DNA from: Conchiformibius sp.
Lineage (GTDB): Bacteria; Pseudomonadota; Gammaproteobacteria; Burkholderiales; Neisseriaceae
Assembly: GCA_029984035.1 (NCBI GenBank)
Contig: JASBYJ010000007.1
Span: 1-64,000, forward strand
DNA length: 64,000 nucleotides
Direction: 5' to 3'
The position numbers and the translations under genes were made by a program. How positions within the stretch are numbered: position 1 is the first letter of the stretch; each line of letters begins with the position of its first letter. The notes under the pieces were generated by a model. The model searched no databases and was not told where the DNA came from. It saw nothing but the letters and a program-made list of their open reading frames with translations. Positions 8,541 through 18,679 of the stretch are shown here, piece after piece.

Positions 8541-9431
8541 ATGGAAACGAATAACGGGCGGCAAGGTTTGTATTATGCTTTGGGATGTTATCTGATTTGG
8601 GGATTGTTTCCCCTTTATTGGTATCCCATCAACCAATCCGCCATGCCGGCAGACCAAATTTTGGCGCAGCGGATTGTATGGTCGGCAGTGTTTTCTGTGT
8701 TTTTGTTGTGCTGTTTCGGTGGCGTACGCACCGTATTGCGGGCTTTTGCGCAGCCTAAACTTTTGACGGTGTTTGCACTTTCTTCGTTTTTGATTGCGCT
8801 CAATTGGCTGGTGTATTTGTGGGCGATTATGAACCACCATATTTTAGATGCCGGTTTGGGTTATTTTATCAATCCGCTGTTTAATGTTTTGTTGGGCAGT
8901 GTGTTTCTTAAAGAGAAACTCAACCGTACCCAAATAGTCGCGCTGCTGCTGGCATTGTGCGGCATTTGGTGGCTGGCATATCCTGCGGGCAAAGTGCCGT
9001 GGGTGGCGTTGCTCTTGGCAGGCAGTTTCGGGACATACGGCCTAATCCGTAAACGCGCACCTATGGATGCTTTGCCGGGCTTGGCTTTGGAAACTTTGCT
9101 GTTGTTTCCGTTTGCTGCTGCTTATTTGTGGTGGTGTTCTTTCAGGCAGATAATGGTGTTTGGGCAATTAAACCATCTGCAAATCGTTATTTTGCTGGGT
9201 TCGGGCATTGCTACCACATTGCCGCTGTTGCTGTTTGCCTCTGCCGCCAAGCGTATTTCCCTGTCTTTATTGGGAATGTTGCAATATGTTTCTCCTACGC
9301 TTCAGGTGCTGCTCGGTTTGCTGCTGTTCGGCGAAAGGTTTAGTGCCGACCGCTTTATCGGCTATGCTTGGGTATGGGCAGGTGTGGCAGTGTTTTTATG
9401 GGGTATGTGGCGAAGCAGAAAGGCTGCCTGA
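8541..9431 (+). CDS. rarD: EamA-family permease RarD
   Basis: A 296-residue inner-membrane transporter with about ten predicted helices, arranged as two EamA repeats. The opening GLYYALGCYLIWGLFPLYW and the pattern DAGLGYFINPLFNVLLGSVF are typical of RarD; its natural substrate is not established (linked historically to chloramphenicol sensitivity). The 3' end is built from an uptake sequence: AAG GCT GCC TGA gives Lys-Ala-Ala-stop. A DUS palindrome at about 8463-8479 lies between it and the divergent ppiD, so the two promoters share a 120-bp region. Confidence 0.9.
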   Translation: METNNGRQGLYYALGCYLIWGLFPLYWYPINQSAMPADQILAQRIVWSAVFSVFLLCCFGGVRTVLRAFAQPKLLTVFALSSFLIALNWLVYLWAIMNHHILDAGLGYFINPLFNVLLGSVFLKEKLNRTQIVALLLALCGIWWLAYPAGKVPWVALLLAGSFGTYGLIRKRAPMDALPGLALETLLLFPFAAAYLWWCSFRQIMVFGQLNHLQIVILLGSGIATTLPLLLFASAAKRISLSLLGMLQYVSPTLQVLLGLLLFGERFSADRFIGYAWVWAGVAVFLWGMWRSRKAA

Positions 9432-9474
9432 AGGTTTCTCAGATGGCCGGTAAATGGTTGCTTATATTTCAATA

Positions 9475-9517
9475 AAAACTGCCGTTGTTTCCGTATGGGG
9501 AAACAACGGCAGTTTTT
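9475..9517. terminator. Bidirectional terminator between rarD and efeB
   Basis: AAAACTGCCGTTGTTTCC and its exact complement form an 18-bp stem with a 6-nt loop, with A and T runs on the flanks. It lies between two convergent genes and can serve both. Confidence 0.92.
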
Positions 9518-9604
9518 GATGATAGTACCGTTATCGTATTTATGCGCTTCATTTTTCCATGCAAGGGTTCCGTTGTATGGAAAATAAAATGCTATTGACG
9601 GAGT

Positions 9605-10864
9605 TTAGGCAAACAGACTCTGTCCTAAATAACCGCTTTTTTCAAAGCCGGGCAGGATGAAGAAATAGCCGCCGCCAAAGGGGCTGATGTATTCTTCCAA
9701 AGGTTCGAGATTCAGTTTTCCTTGTACGAAAACAAAACCATCGCTTAAATTGGCCTGGTAGCAGACAAATACCAAGCCGACATCCAATTGTCCTGCTTTG
9801 GACAGGCCGCGCGAATAGTCAAACGGGCGGCGGAACAGACGGTGTTTGGCCAGGAATTCGGGGTCGCGCGGGTTGGAAAGACGCATATGGCTGTCTTTCG
9901 GAATGGTTTTGCCTTCGGGGTCTTGGCCGTAATCGGGGGTGTCGTGTTCGTGTTTCATGCCCAACGGTGCGCCGCTGTATTTTTCGCGGCCGAAAATGGC
10001 TTCTTGTTCTTCCAGAGGGGTTCTGTCCCAAAATTCAACGAAATGGCGGATGATGCGTACGGCTTGGTAGCTGCCGTTTTTTGTCCACGCGGGTTCGTCT
10101 AAGGCGTTGGCGGCAATACCCGTCCACAATACTTGGTCGGCAACTTCCGGCCGGCTGACGTCGGGATTGGCGCTGCCATCGCGGAAGCCGAGCAGGTTGC
10201 GTGCGGCTTCGCCTGCGGGGGCTTTGGGCAGGAAGCCGTCTATACTCCAGCGGATGATGGCGTATTTGCTCAGTTGTTTGATAATGTCGCGCAGGGCGTT
10301 TTGGCAGGTCTCCGGGCTGAAGGCGCAGATTTGTAGGGAAAAATCGCCGTCACACCAGTCGGCTTGCAGTTTGTCGTTGGGGAAGTCGGGCATGTCGGTG
10401 AGATGTTTGGGTTTCTTGTCCGATAAACCGTAGCGATGGTCGAACAGGGATGCGCCGACGCCTACCGTGACGGTCAAGCCGTCGGGTTTGATATGTCGTC
10501 CGAGAATGCCGCTGCCTGAAGGGGGGAGTTTGGGGTCTGGGTCGGTAAGTTCGCCGCCTTGTGTTAAAAATTCAATGCGTTGGCTGAGAATTTGGAACAT
10601 GGTTTGCAGGGCGGCGGCATCGGGGGCGGTAGTATCGAAGGCACACAGAATGCCGAACGGTTGGTGCGGGGTAACAATGCCTGCCTGATGGACGCCGTAG
10701 CAGGAGTAGGCGGTATCGGAATGGCCGTTGGTGCTGCAGGAGGAGGCGTTTGCCTGCCGGTGGCTTTGTTTGCTGCAAGCGGCTAATGCGCTGCCTGCGG
10801 CGAGTACGGCGGCGGTTTTGAACAAACGGCGTTTGCTTGGGTCGTGTAGGGTTTCGGTTGTCAT
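9605..10864 (-). CDS. efeB: Deferrochelatase/DyP-type heme peroxidase EfeB
   Basis: Periplasmic heme peroxidase of the EfeUOB ferrous/ferric iron uptake system. The N-terminus has a twin-arginine-like signal (SKRRLFKTAAVLAAGSALAA) that runs straight into a lipobox-like LAAC at about residue 30, so the protein may be a Tat-exported lipoprotein. The DyP core contains GFRDGSANPDV (the conserved G-x-x-D-G motif with catalytic Asp) and the heme-ligand region around VRIIRHFVEFWDRTPLEEQE. 419 residues is usual. It is the third gene of efeU-efeO-efeB, 168 bp after efeO with an inverted DUS pair in the gap, so its expression may be partly uncoupled. Shine-Dalgarno AAGGAAC precedes the ATG. Confidence 0.93.
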   Translation of the reverse strand: MTTETLHDPSKRRLFKTAAVLAAGSALAACSKQSHRQANASSCSTNGHSDTAYSCYGVHQAGIVTPHQPFGILCAFDTTAPDAAALQTMFQILSQRIEFLTQGGELTDPDPKLPPSGSGILGRHIKPDGLTVTVGVGASLFDHRYGLSDKKPKHLTDMPDFPNDKLQADWCDGDFSLQICAFSPETCQNALRDIIKQLSKYAIIRWSIDGFLPKAPAGEAARNLLGFRDGSANPDVSRPEVADQVLWTGIAANALDEPAWTKNGSYQAVRIIRHFVEFWDRTPLEEQEAIFGREKYSGAPLGMKHEHDTPDYGQDPEGKTIPKDSHMRLSNPRDPEFLAKHRLFRRPFDYSRGLSKAGQLDVGLVFVCYQANLSDGFVFVQGKLNLEPLEEYISPFGGGYFFILPGFEKSGYLGQSLFA

Positions 10865-10993
10865 GGTTTGTTCCTTGTGTTCAGGCTGCCTGAAAGTGAA
10901 AATCCGGCTTGTGCCTGATGTTATGGGTTTGTCGGAATGCGGTTGATAAGTTGTTGTTATGGTTGGCGGGGAAGTGTATGCTGCAATACATAA

Positions 10994-11023
10994 AAGGCTG
11001 CCTGAAAGGTTTCAGGCAGCCTG
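10994..11023 (-). terminator. Inverted DUS pair between efeO and efeB
   Basis: AGGCTGCCTGAA (10995-11006) and TTCAGGCAGCCT (11011-11022) form a tight hairpin 10 bp after the efeO stop. It could reduce transcription into efeB. Confidence 0.6.
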
Positions 11024-11032
11024 TGTTGTATT

Positions 11033-12208
11033 TTAGTTGTCTTCTACGCCCAAGCCTAGCAAGCCGCGCAGTTTGGCCAATTCTTCTGCCAAAGTGTTAA
11101 TCGGGCTTTGCAGTGCTTTGCGGTCTGCTTCGCTCAGTTTGTCGTAGGTTTGGAAACCGTCGGCGGTTTTGTATTTGCCTAATATTTCGTCAACCTGTTT
11201 GAAATGGGCATCCACTTCTTGAACCAAGGTCGGATTTTTGGCTTCCAGCCGGCTGCGGAACAAATCGACGATTTTTTTCGCACCTTCCATATTGGCGTTG
11301 AAATCGCTCAAATCGGTGTGGCTGTAGCGGTCTTCTTCGCCGCTGATTTTGCTGGCGGCCACTTCTTCAATCAATACCGCCGCACCGCCTACCACTTTGG
11401 CAGGAGGGAAGTTGAGCAAATCGATTTCTTGTTGGAGTTTTTTCACGTCTTCCAACAGTTTGTCGGCAATGTCGTCCAGACCTGCGGTGGATTTTTCTAC
11501 CCACAAGGCATATTCGATACGGTGGAAACCTGTAAATTCAGGGTCTTTCGGGCCTGCTTTGAAATCGTCTTCACGTGCGTCAATAGCGGGGTCGAGTTCG
11601 TTAAACAGCTCGGCAATCGGTTCGATGCGTTCATAGGGGACGCGTGCATCGGCAAACAGCGATTGCGCTTTGGCTACATCGCCTGCCTTAACCGCCGCTA
11701 CAAAGGCTTCGGTTTTTTGTACCAATTGCGAAGCTTCGTTTTGAACGTATTTTTTGTATTCGGCCAAAGGTTCGGCGAGTTTGGCCAAATTGTCGGCATC
11801 GGTCGTTTCTTTAAAGCCGCTGTCGGTTACGATGAGTTTGCCGCGCGGATTGTTGAGCAAACCGCAAGTCATGGCGTATTCGCCCGGCAGTAATACGGCG
11901 GTCAGTTTGGCGGAGAGTCCGGGGGCGATGTTTTCACGTTCGTCCACTACCATTACGCCGTTCAGGATTTCCCATTCCAAAGCACGGCCGCTGTCGTTTT
12001 TGATGTTAAACGTAGTCTTGCCGCTGGGGACGGTTAATTCCATCGGCACGCATTCGGTGTCGTTTACGGCAACGGAAACCGTACCGTCCGCCTGCATACC
12101 GTCTGCAGCGGGGGCAGAGGCGGCGGGTTTATCCGCGGCAGGAGGTTGACAGGCGGCCAAGCCCAACAACAATACCGCAGCACTCAAAGGTTTCAATACA
12201 GCTTTCAT
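11033..12208 (-). CDS. efeO: Iron uptake protein EfeO (cupredoxin plus M75 domain lipoprotein)
   Basis: Periplasmic iron-binding component of EfeUOB. The mature start is a lipoprotein (lipobox LGLAACQPP at about residue 19-21), followed by a cupredoxin-like domain (about 45-135, ending [15 protein letters not shown]) and the M75/imelysin-like domain, which contains the HxxE motif in [14 protein letters not shown]. The open frame runs upstream to 12391, but ATG 12208 is chosen because it has GGAGAAA at good spacing, begins a proper signal peptide, and overlaps the efeU stop by four bases (ATGA), as expected for translational coupling. Final length 391 residues. Confidence 0.94.
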   Translation of the reverse strand: MKAVLKPLSAAVLLLGLAACQPPAADKPAASAPAADGMQADGTVSVAVNDTECVPMELTVPSGKTTFNIKNDSGRALEWEILNGVMVVDERENIAPGLSAKLTAVLLPGEYAMTCGLLNNPRGKLIVTDSGFKETTDADNLAKLAEPLAEYKKYVQNEASQLVQKTEAFVAAVKAGDVAKAQSLFADARVPYERIEPIAELFNELDPAIDAREDDFKAGPKDPEFTGFHRIEYALWVEKSTAGLDDIADKLLEDVKKLQQEIDLLNFPPAKVVGGAAVLIEEVAASKISGEEDRYSHTDLSDFNANMEGAKKIVDLFRSRLEAKNPTLVQEVDAHFKQVDEILGKYKTADGFQTYDKLSEADRKALQSPINTLAEELAKLRGLLGLGVEDN

Positions 12209-13014
12209 CTTTTTTCTCCATGACGTAAAAACAAGAACAAAACAGGTATCAGATACAGCGGATATAACACTGCATCGCTGACGGTCGGATGGTCGGTATA
12301 ACCGAGAAAACCGCCCAACAGCACGCCCAAAGGGCTTTGTTCGTGCAGTATCGGCGAGAAGTCCGCCAATACGGTTTGCCCGAAATTCCATACGCCCGCT
12401 TCATGCAAGGCGCGGAACGCTCCAGCAAACAAACCTGCCGCTATTAAAATCAAAAACACACCGGTAACGGTAAAAAAGCGCGACAAATTGATTTTCACGC
12501 TGCCGCGATAGACGACATAGCCAATCAGTGCCGCCAGCAGCAAACCCGCTACCGAACCCAAAGGCATACGCGCATCAGGACTTTGTTCGAACACCGCAAT
12601 CAGGAAAAACACACTTTCCAAACCTTCGCGCAACACTGCTAAAAACGCCATCGCCACCAATGCCCAACCTTGTCCTTTGCCGCGGTTTAAGGCTGCCTGA
12701 ACGGATTCTTGCAGGGTGTGTTTCAGGTTTCGGGCGGCTTCTTTCATCCATAAAACCATATAAGTGAGCATACCCACCGCCACCAAGCCGAGTACGCCGA
12801 CAACCAACTCTTGCTGTTTTTGGGGAATTTCACCCGTTGCCTTATGAATGCCGTATCCGACTGTCGCACACAGCAAAGCAGCCAAGCCTACGCCGAGCCA
12901 GACTTTCGGCATCATTTTGCCGTGTCCGCTTTGGCTCAAGAAGCCCGCTACAATTCCGACAATCAATGCAGCTTCGATTCCTTCGCGCAGCATAATCAAT
13001 AAAGCAACCCACAT
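12205..13014 (-). CDS. efeU: Ferrous/ferric iron permease EfeU (FTR1 family)
   Basis: Inner-membrane iron permease, 269 residues with about seven helices. Both iron-binding REGLE-type motifs are present: LREGIEAAL near residue 9 and LREGLESVF near residue 130. First gene of efeU-efeO-efeB; its last four bases overlap the efeO start. The promoter should lie in the AT-rich DNA just above 13014. I looked there for a Fur box and saw only loose A/T-rich similarity, so iron regulation is expected from the system but not shown by the sequence. Confidence 0.95.
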   Translation of the reverse strand: MWVALLIMLREGIEAALIVGIVAGFLSQSGHGKMMPKVWLGVGLAALLCATVGYGIHKATGEIPQKQQELVVGVLGLVAVGMLTYMVLWMKEAARNLKHTLQESVQAALNRGKGQGWALVAMAFLAVLREGLESVFFLIAVFEQSPDARMPLGSVAGLLLAALIGYVVYRGSVKINLSRFFTVTGVFLILIAAGLFAGAFRALHEAGVWNFGQTVLADFSPILHEQSPLGVLLGGFLGYTDHPTVSDAVLYPLYLIPVLFLFLRHGEKR

Positions 13015-13907
13015 GGCAAATTCCGTAAAGGAGTGTTTAATTTTAGTTAATATTGTACTCTTGCTTATTAAAAATGAAAACTCTTTTTATTGTCTTTTAT
13101 GAAACGCTAATAATATTTAAGGAGATGGATACCTGATGCGTTCGATTGGCAGGAACGTTTGGGCGGATATTGTTTTATTTAGGCTGTGTTGTAAGATTTG
13201 ATTGATATGACTGCAAACAGATTGTGTAAAAACATTTTCTTGCAATAGGAATTTTCAACAAGCTATTGGAGAATATTTGTTTTTATTCAATTGCATTCCG
13301 GTATTAATCTTATTTGGAAGCAGAGTATTTATATTCGAATTTAATCAATTTGTTGTGTGTCCGGTTGGGAGTGGCTGCGGGTGGGGAATATGTTCATCGT
13401 TTGTTTGAACAAAAAAGTCAGTATGCAGGCAATCGGTTTGCTGATGCACTCTATTTCAGGCAGCCTGCCTGAAAGTTGAACCGGCAAACTCTGCATCGGC
13501 GGCTGTGCGATGCTTTGGTTTTATCTGGCGGCGCAGGCAGGCAAATCGGTACCTTGCGGTAGCAATGTTTGCTGTCGTTTTATCCGCAACGGTTTTGTGC
13601 GGATACCTTTAAATGGAAAAGCATGTTTATCTTGCTTTTCATCGGTATGATTGGGCGTTTGCGATTGTTTATTTTTCGGGTGGGTATGGCTTAGTCAGTC
13701 GGACGGTTGGGAAACCGCCCATACCGTATTCTGATGTGCGGCGACCGCTGCCTGAAGACAACAAACTGTTATGACATCCGACTCGCCTTTTGTCGTGCGT
13801 TGCCGTAATGATTGCGCCGCCGTTTTTGCCGGTGAGGAAATGGCGGCGCAGCGGATATTTTTATTCGCAATGGGATTGAAAATCAGGAAAATATCTTGAA
13901 AATCAAA
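13015..13907. other. 890-bp region without a recognisable gene
   Basis: The first 350 bp are AT-rich and hold the efeU promoter region. From about 13430 to 13860 the composition becomes more GC-rich and gene-like; frames there show short hydrophobic stretches (for example YLAVAMFAVVLSATVLCGYL) interrupted by stops. This looks like a decayed membrane-protein gene, but I cannot identify it. A compressed double uptake sequence (TTCAGGCAGCCTGCCTGAAA) is at about 13456-13475. Confidence 0.4.
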
Positions 13908-14417
13908 TCAATTCTTGTGGTAATCGGCAATCATTTTTTCGTATACCGGCGGCGGTACGTATTGTTTGACGACTTCCTGCCAGCCTGTGTAGCCGACCAA
14001 GCCTTTAACCATGGTAGAGGAAATTTCCACGATTTCGCGCGGCGGCATCAGGAATATGGTGCGGATTTCAGGCTGCAAGTCGGCGTTGATGTGGCGTACG
14101 GCGCGTTCGTATTCGTAATCGGTGGCGGTACGGATGCCGCGTACGACAAATGGGGCGTTGATGGAATGGGCGAAATTTACCAAGTATTCTTTTTCAAATG
14201 AAGTAATGCGGACGTTGGGGAAATCGGCGGTGATTTTTTCCAGCATGGTGCGGCGTTCGGCAACCGAATAAGTGCTTTTTTTGTTCGGATTGACACCGAT
14301 GGCAACAATCAGTTCGTCAAACAGCCGCTGCGCTTCGGCAATCATCCAAAGATGACCGTTGGTAGGCGGGTCGAAACTGCCGGCATACACGGCGCGGCGG
14401 ATAGGGGGGTGTGACAT
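13908..14417 (-). CDS. coaD: Phosphopantetheine adenylyltransferase
   Basis: Transfers AMP to 4'-phosphopantetheine, the penultimate step of coenzyme A synthesis. 169 residues, normal. The nucleotidyltransferase motif [14 protein letters not shown] (T/HxGH) is at about residues 13-26; the family signature [12 protein letters not shown] is near 93-104 and the ATP-binding ISSTMVKGL near 133. It is divergent from sdaA at 14617 with a 200-bp gap and is not in an operon here. Confidence 0.97.
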   Translation of the reverse strand: MSHPPIRRAVYAGSFDPPTNGHLWMIAEAQRLFDELIVAIGVNPNKKSTYSVAERRTMLEKITADFPNVRITSFEKEYLVNFAHSINAPFVVRGIRTATDYEYERAVRHINADLQPEIRTIFLMPPREIVEISSTMVKGLVGYTGWQEVVKQYVPPPVYEKMIADYHKN

Positions 14418-14616
14418 GGAGGATAATGGAGACGGAATGGATTAAGCCGCAAAGGTTAAACGCTATGTCGGTTCAGGTCAAATCGGATTGATGTATCGAC
14501 CGTTACCGAATTACGGCATAGCAGGCTGTTTCGTGTTACATTGCGTCCCGATTCGATTGGTTTTGCCGGCAACGTTTTGAGATAAACGTTTGTCTTGAAT
14601 GGTAACGGGGAAGCGT

Positions 14617-16017
14617 ATGCTCAGTATTTTCGATATTTTTAAAATCGGCTTGGGGCCGTCCAGCTCGCATACGGTCGGGCCGATGAAGGCGGCGGCTGAT
14701 TTTGCGGCGGCATTGTCTGAAAAAGGCCTGCTCGGGCAAACATGCCGCGTGGTGGCGGAAGTGTACGGTTCGTTGGCACTGACGGGCAGCGGGCACGGTA
14801 CATTCGATGCTTTGCTGTTGGGCTTGGAAGGCTCTTTGCCGCATGATGTGGAGCTGTCGTCTATTCAGTCGCGTTTGGCGCATATCCGTACGGCGGAAAA
14901 ATTAAATCTGAACGGCACGCATCTCATCACTTTTCAGGCAGCCGATATGGCGGTGCATTATGATGACGTGCTGCCCAAACACCCCAACGGTTTGCGTTTT
15001 ACTGCCTATGCCGAGCAGGGCAGGGTTTTGTTTAAACAGGTTTATTATTCCGTAGGCGGCGGTTTTGTAGTAACCGATGAGCAGTTCGGCAGGCTGCCTG
15101 AAAACGCCGAAGCGGTGCCTTATCCTTTCGGCAGCATGGATGAACTGACGCAAATGTGTCATGACCATGATTTGAGTATCGCGCAAATCGTTGTCCGCAA
15201 CGAGTCGGCTTTGAGCGGCGAAAAACCGTTGGCAGTGCGGCGCAGGGTGGCGGCAGTGGCACAGGCTATGTTTGATTGCGTGGAGCGCGGTCTGTCGCAA
15301 CAGGGCGTGTTGCCCGGAGGCCTGCACGTCAACCGCCGTGCGCCCGTGCTGGCTGAAAAAATGCAGGTTTTGCGTGAGGCGGGGCAGTTAAATACCCAGT
15401 TGTGGCCGATGGTGTATGCCATGGCGGTGAACGAAGAAAACGCTGCAGGCGGCAGGGTGGTTACCGCTCCGACTAACGGTGCGGCAGGCATTGTGCCGTC
15501 CGTTTTGTACTATTTCCGCAAGTTCCATCCTTTGTCTTCGCCCAGAGCGATAGAGGATTTTCTGCTGACGGCAGGCGCAATCGGCATTCTGTACAAAACC
15601 AATGCGTCTATTTCGGGAGCGGAAGTGGGATGTCAAGGAGAAGTGGGCGTGGCATGTTCGATGGCGGCGGGCGGATTTTCTGCCGTGAGCGGCGGCACGG
15701 TGGCGCAAATCGAAAATGCGGCGGAAATGGCTATGGAGCATCATTTGGGTTTGACCTGCGACCCTGTTGGCGGTTTGGTGCAGATACCGTGTATCGAGCG
15801 CAACGGCATTGCAGCGGAAAAAGCTATTAAATTGGCGCAGCTTTCCCTGTTGGAAGACGGAGAAAGCAAGAAGGTGAGTTTGGATATGGTGATTCAAACT
15901 ATGCTGCAAACCGGTTTGGATATGAAATCCACCTATAAAGAGACTTCTTTGGCCGGTTTGGCGGTTACCATGAAACGCAAAGCGGTGCCTGTGTCGGTGC
16001 GTGTGATAGAGTGTTAG
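14617..16017 (+). CDS. sdaA: L-serine ammonia-lyase (iron-sulfur dependent, single chain)
   Basis: Deaminates L-serine to pyruvate. Single-chain form with the beta-type domain ([14 protein letters not shown] at the start) and the alpha domain carrying the [4Fe-4S] cysteines in [20 protein letters not shown] and in [20 protein letters not shown] use the ATG at 14617 because GGGGAAG precedes it and family members begin [11 protein letters not shown]; an in-frame ATG at 14599 adds six residues. 466 residues. A single DUS follows at about 16133. Confidence 0.95.
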   Translation: MLSIFDIFKIGLGPSSSHTVGPMKAAADFAAALSEKGLLGQTCRVVAEVYGSLALTGSGHGTFDALLLGLEGSLPHDVELSSIQSRLAHIRTAEKLNLNGTHLITFQAADMAVHYDDVLPKHPNGLRFTAYAEQGRVLFKQVYYSVGGGFVVTDEQFGRLPENAEAVPYPFGSMDELTQMCHDHDLSIAQIVVRNESALSGEKPLAVRRRVAAVAQAMFDCVERGLSQQGVLPGGLHVNRRAPVLAEKMQVLREAGQLNTQLWPMVYAMAVNEENAAGGRVVTAPTNGAAGIVPSVLYYFRKFHPLSSPRAIEDFLLTAGAIGILYKTNASISGAEVGCQGEVGVACSMAAGGFSAVSGGTVAQIENAAEMAMEHHLGLTCDPVGGLVQIPCIERNGIAAEKAIKLAQLSLLEDGESKKVSLDMVIQTMLQTGLDMKSTYKETSLAGLAVTMKRKAVPVSVRVIEC

Positions 16018-16294
16018 TACCGATGGCGATAAGCGATACGATGTGTCCGGTATAGATATCGGTTTGTTTGGGAAACGAATTTAAGGGTTTGAACGTAACA
16101 TGCCTGCCTTTTGGCAAAAACGCTCCCCGTCAGGCTGCCTGAAAATGTAGTCTTCTGTTGTATTTTGTTCTATTTGAATGAAAAACGCTTTTTTTGAAAA
16201 ATAATGCTTGACGGCTATTTTTAACAAAGGTAAAACGCTTATCCGTGCGGTGTGCCGCACATATGTTCAATTTTTTCAGAAAGTCAGTAAGTTT

Positions 16295-16498
16295 ATGGCA
16301 ACCGGTACAGTAAAATGGTTTAACGATGTTAAAGGTTTTGGTTTCATCACTCCCGATGCAGGCGGCGAAGATTTGTTCGCACACTTTTCCGCTATCAATA
16401 TGGAAGGGTTTAAAACATTGAAAGAAGGCCAAAAAGTTTCTTTTGATGTAACAGAAGGTCCCAAAGGCTTGCAAGCTGCCAATATTCAGGCAGTTTAA
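16295..16498 (+). CDS. cspA: Cold-shock protein (CspA family)
   Basis: A 67-residue single cold-shock domain that binds RNA and single-stranded DNA. RNP1 (KGFGFITP) and RNP2 (DLFAHFSAI) are both present. The open frame reaches 16208, but the conserved start [10 protein letters not shown] is at 16295. The roughly 280-bp upstream region after sdaA may hold a long leader, as is common for cold-inducible csp genes, but I cannot show it. An intrinsic terminator follows immediately. Confidence 0.95.
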   Translation: MATGTVKWFNDVKGFGFITPDAGGEDLFAHFSAINMEGFKTLKEGQKVSFDVTEGPKGLQAANIQAV

Positions 16499-16513
16499 AT
16501 ACGGAATAAACCG

Positions 16514-16548
16514 AAAACGGGCAGATTGGTTTGCAGTCTGCCCGTTTT
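16514..16548 (+). terminator. Rho-independent terminator of the cold-shock gene
   Basis: AAAACGGGCAGA and TCTGCCCGTTTT form a perfect 12-bp stem with an 11-nt loop, 15 bp after the stop codon. Confidence 0.92.
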
Positions 16549-16626
16549 GCCGCTTTCAGGCTGCCTGAAAAACTCTGTGCTAGAATGGCGCAGTTTTAAA
16601 CCGCATCAAATCATTCGGAACACATT

Positions 16627-17283
16627 ATGCGAAACGTGATTGCCATAGACGGACCTTCTGCTTCGGGGAAAGGCACGGTAGCTGCCCGCGTTGCCCGTGA
16701 ATTGGGGTGGGCATATTTGGATTCGGGTGCTTTATACCGCCTGACCGCATTGTATGCCCGAGAGCAGGGCGTAACCTGGACGGATGAAGCGGCAGTGGCA
16801 AAGCTGGCGACAGATTTGCCTGTGGTGTTTGACGGCGAACGCGTGTTGCTAAACGGTTGCGATGTGGGTGCAACCATTCGCAGCGAAGCCATCGGTATGG
16901 GTGCATCAAAAGTCGCCGCCCTGCCGCAAGTGCGTGAGGCTTTGTTGCAACGCCAACGCGCATTTGCCGAAAACGGCGGTTTGGTGGCAGACGGGCGTGA
17001 TATGGGTTCGGTGGTTTTCCCGCAAGCCTGCCTGAAGGTTTTTCTGACCGCGTCCGCACAAGTCAGAGCCGCACGACGTGCCAAACAGCTCGGCATTGCT
17101 TGCGGAGGTGCGGAGTTTGACCGTATTTTGGCTGATATTCAGGCGCGTGACGCCGCCGATACCAACCGCAGTACCGCTCCTTTGCGCCAATTGCCTGATG
17201 CATATCTGCTTAATACCGACCATATGGGTATCGAAGAGGCGGTCAATCAGGTGTTGGATTGGTTTAACCGCGCATGTGCGTAA
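16627..17283 (+). CDS. cmk: Cytidylate kinase
   Basis: Phosphorylates CMP and dCMP with ATP. 218 residues. P-loop GPSASGKGTVA at about residues 9-19, substrate-binding region SGALYRLTALYA, and DGRDMGSVVFP near 121-131; the usual lid arginines follow in RAARRAKQL. A DUS-like AGCCTGCCTGAAG is embedded in frame as CLK. In Neisseria and most proteobacteria cmk is followed by rpsA and ihfB; here rpsA is absent and a toxin module follows after a 430-bp gap. Confidence 0.96.
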   Translation: MRNVIAIDGPSASGKGTVAARVARELGWAYLDSGALYRLTALYAREQGVTWTDEAAVAKLATDLPVVFDGERVLLNGCDVGATIRSEAIGMGASKVAALPQVREALLQRQRAFAENGGLVADGRDMGSVVFPQACLKVFLTASAQVRAARRAKQLGIACGGAEFDRILADIQARDAADTNRSTAPLRQLPDAYLLNTDHMGIEEAVNQVLDWFNRACA

Positions 17284-17717
17284 AGCGTTCGATACATTTG
17301 AAATAGCATTTTGCTTTAACGGTGTGGGTTGTCGGAGTGAAATGAATCGGTTTTTAATATTAATCAAATAGCTATGTTGCTTGCATTTTAAATGTAGGTG
17401 GCAGGTATGTTTTATTTTTTGCGGCACTAATCTGTTCCGGCGAATGAAGCGGTTTGGGTTTTGCCGCTCGGTATCACAATAAATGACGTGAACGGTCGGC
17501 TTATTTAAGCAATATTCATGTTTCAGGCTGCCTGAAGCGTCAGTTGTTCGGAAACGTTGAGCATTGTTTTTCTGTGTGATTTTAAAACATTATCCGTATT
17601 CCGATCTCAAGCAAACCTTCTTTCTATACATTCCGGCTGTATTCTGCTAGCCGTGAAGATACGTTATGTCTCCTGTTATTAAAACTATACTTTAACTAAT
17701 CAAAAAAAGGATTTGAA
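17284..17717. other. Intergenic region between cmk and the toxin module
   Basis: No gene is seen. The segment is AT-rich, carries one DUS at about 17523-17534, and ends with an AAAAAGGA ribosome binding site six bases before ATG 17718. The promoter of the toxin module is probably here, but no clear -35/-10 pair stands out. This is where ribosomal protein gene rpsA would be expected from the usual gene order. Confidence 0.5.
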
Positions 17718-17966
17718 ATGGCAACCATCATGGAAAAAGACAGTTTGATTCACCTAATAGCTTATGCAAGATCCATCGTCTCTTTACGATTGGGGAAAGA
17801 ACACCCTGAATACGAAAAACTATATGATTTTTTAGCAAAAAAAAGAAATTGGATATATTCAACTTCACCCGAAAAAATTGATATGGATAAAGAAGTGCCG
17901 CCTTTGCAAGAGATTATAAAAAAATATAAAGACCTGCCTGAATTGCCACAATTTCGACAAGCATAA
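17718..17966 (+). CDS. Small protein upstream of zeta toxin, probable antitoxin
   Basis: 82 residues, charged and probably helical, with no domain I recognise. It has a good ribosome binding site and lies 14 bp before the zeta-toxin gene on the same strand, which is the usual place and size of an epsilon-type antitoxin that blocks the ATP site of zeta. Low GC content matches the toxin and differs from cmk and alaS on either side, suggesting joint acquisition. The antitoxin role is inferred from position only; similarity to the gonococcal epsilon protein would need an alignment. Confidence 0.65.
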   Translation: MATIMEKDSLIHLIAYARSIVSLRLGKEHPEYEKLYDFLAKKRNWIYSTSPEKIDMDKEVPPLQEIIKKYKDLPELPQFRQA

Positions 17967-17980
17967 GGAATAATATCAAG

Positions 17981-18679
17981 ATGGCCGAATACAACCTTAA
18001 TGATGATGTCAATGCAAAATTCCCTGCAGTATGGGAAGACTTAACCACCCAATCTAATTTAAGTTCGGTAGAACACCCTGCTGCTGTTCTTCTTGGCGGC
18101 CAACCCGGAGCGGGTAAATCATTCGGTATTGAAACGGTCAAAAAACAACTAAACGATAATGCCATTGTTATTAATGGTGATGAATTCCGCCCCTACAAGC
18201 AAGGTTACGAAGAAATCTATCAACAGCATGGCAAAGATGCTTCTAAATACACCGGTGATTTCGCCGGGGCAATGGTTCAGAAAGTACGAGATGAGGCAAT
18301 TAAGCAAAAACTGAATATCATCATTGAGGGTACATTCAGAACAACAGATATTCCGCTGAAAGAAATTAGCAATTTTAAGCAACATGGTTACGTTGTAGAT
18401 GTGATGGTATGTACTTGTCCAAAAGATGTTAGTTGGAACGGCACAGTAGAAAGAGGCGATAGAGATGCCAAATTAGGCTTAATTCCTCGATATACCCCTA
18501 AAGAGCATCATGATTTGGTGGTGCAAAATCTACCTAAAAATGCAGATACTGTCTATCAATCTGGACAAGTCAGGCATTTTGAAGTGTATTCAAGGACAGC
18601 TAAGATTTTTGATTCCCAAATCGATAAAGCTAAGATGCCTTCTAAAGCCATCAATAAGGAATTAGATAAATCCTCTTAA
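17981..18679 (+). CDS. Zeta-toxin family kinase, shortened by an in-frame stop
   Basis: Zeta toxins phosphorylate UDP-activated amino sugars and so block peptidoglycan synthesis. The core is intact: Walker A GGQPGAGKS (39-47), INGDEFRPY with the catalytic Asp67, the EGTFR segment (116-120), and arginines R158/R171 in the distal lid region. At residue 232 the frame ends with TAA at 18677-18679, but coding-like sequence continues in the same frame for 38 more codons to TGA at 18794. Without that stop the protein would be about 270 residues, close to many chromosomal zeta proteins. Either the C-terminus has been lost by a nonsense mutation or the stop is read through at low level. The gene is AT-rich compared with its neighbours. 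Confidence 0.85.
   Translation: MAEYNLNDDVNAKFPAVWEDLTTQSNLSSVEHPAAVLLGGQPGAGKSFGIETVKKQLNDNAIVINGDEFRPYKQGYEEIYQQHGKDASKYTGDFAGAMVQKVRDEAIKQKLNIIIEGTFRTTDIPLKEISNFKQHGYVVDVMVCTCPKDVSWNGTVERGDRDAKLGLIPRYTPKEHHDLVVQNLPKNADTVYQSGQVRHFEVYSRTAKIFDSQIDKAKMPSKAINKELDKSS

Noticed and set aside
13015-13110. Fur box upstream of efeU
   Set aside because: Only loose A/T-rich similarity to the GATAAT hexamer pattern; not strong enough to call.
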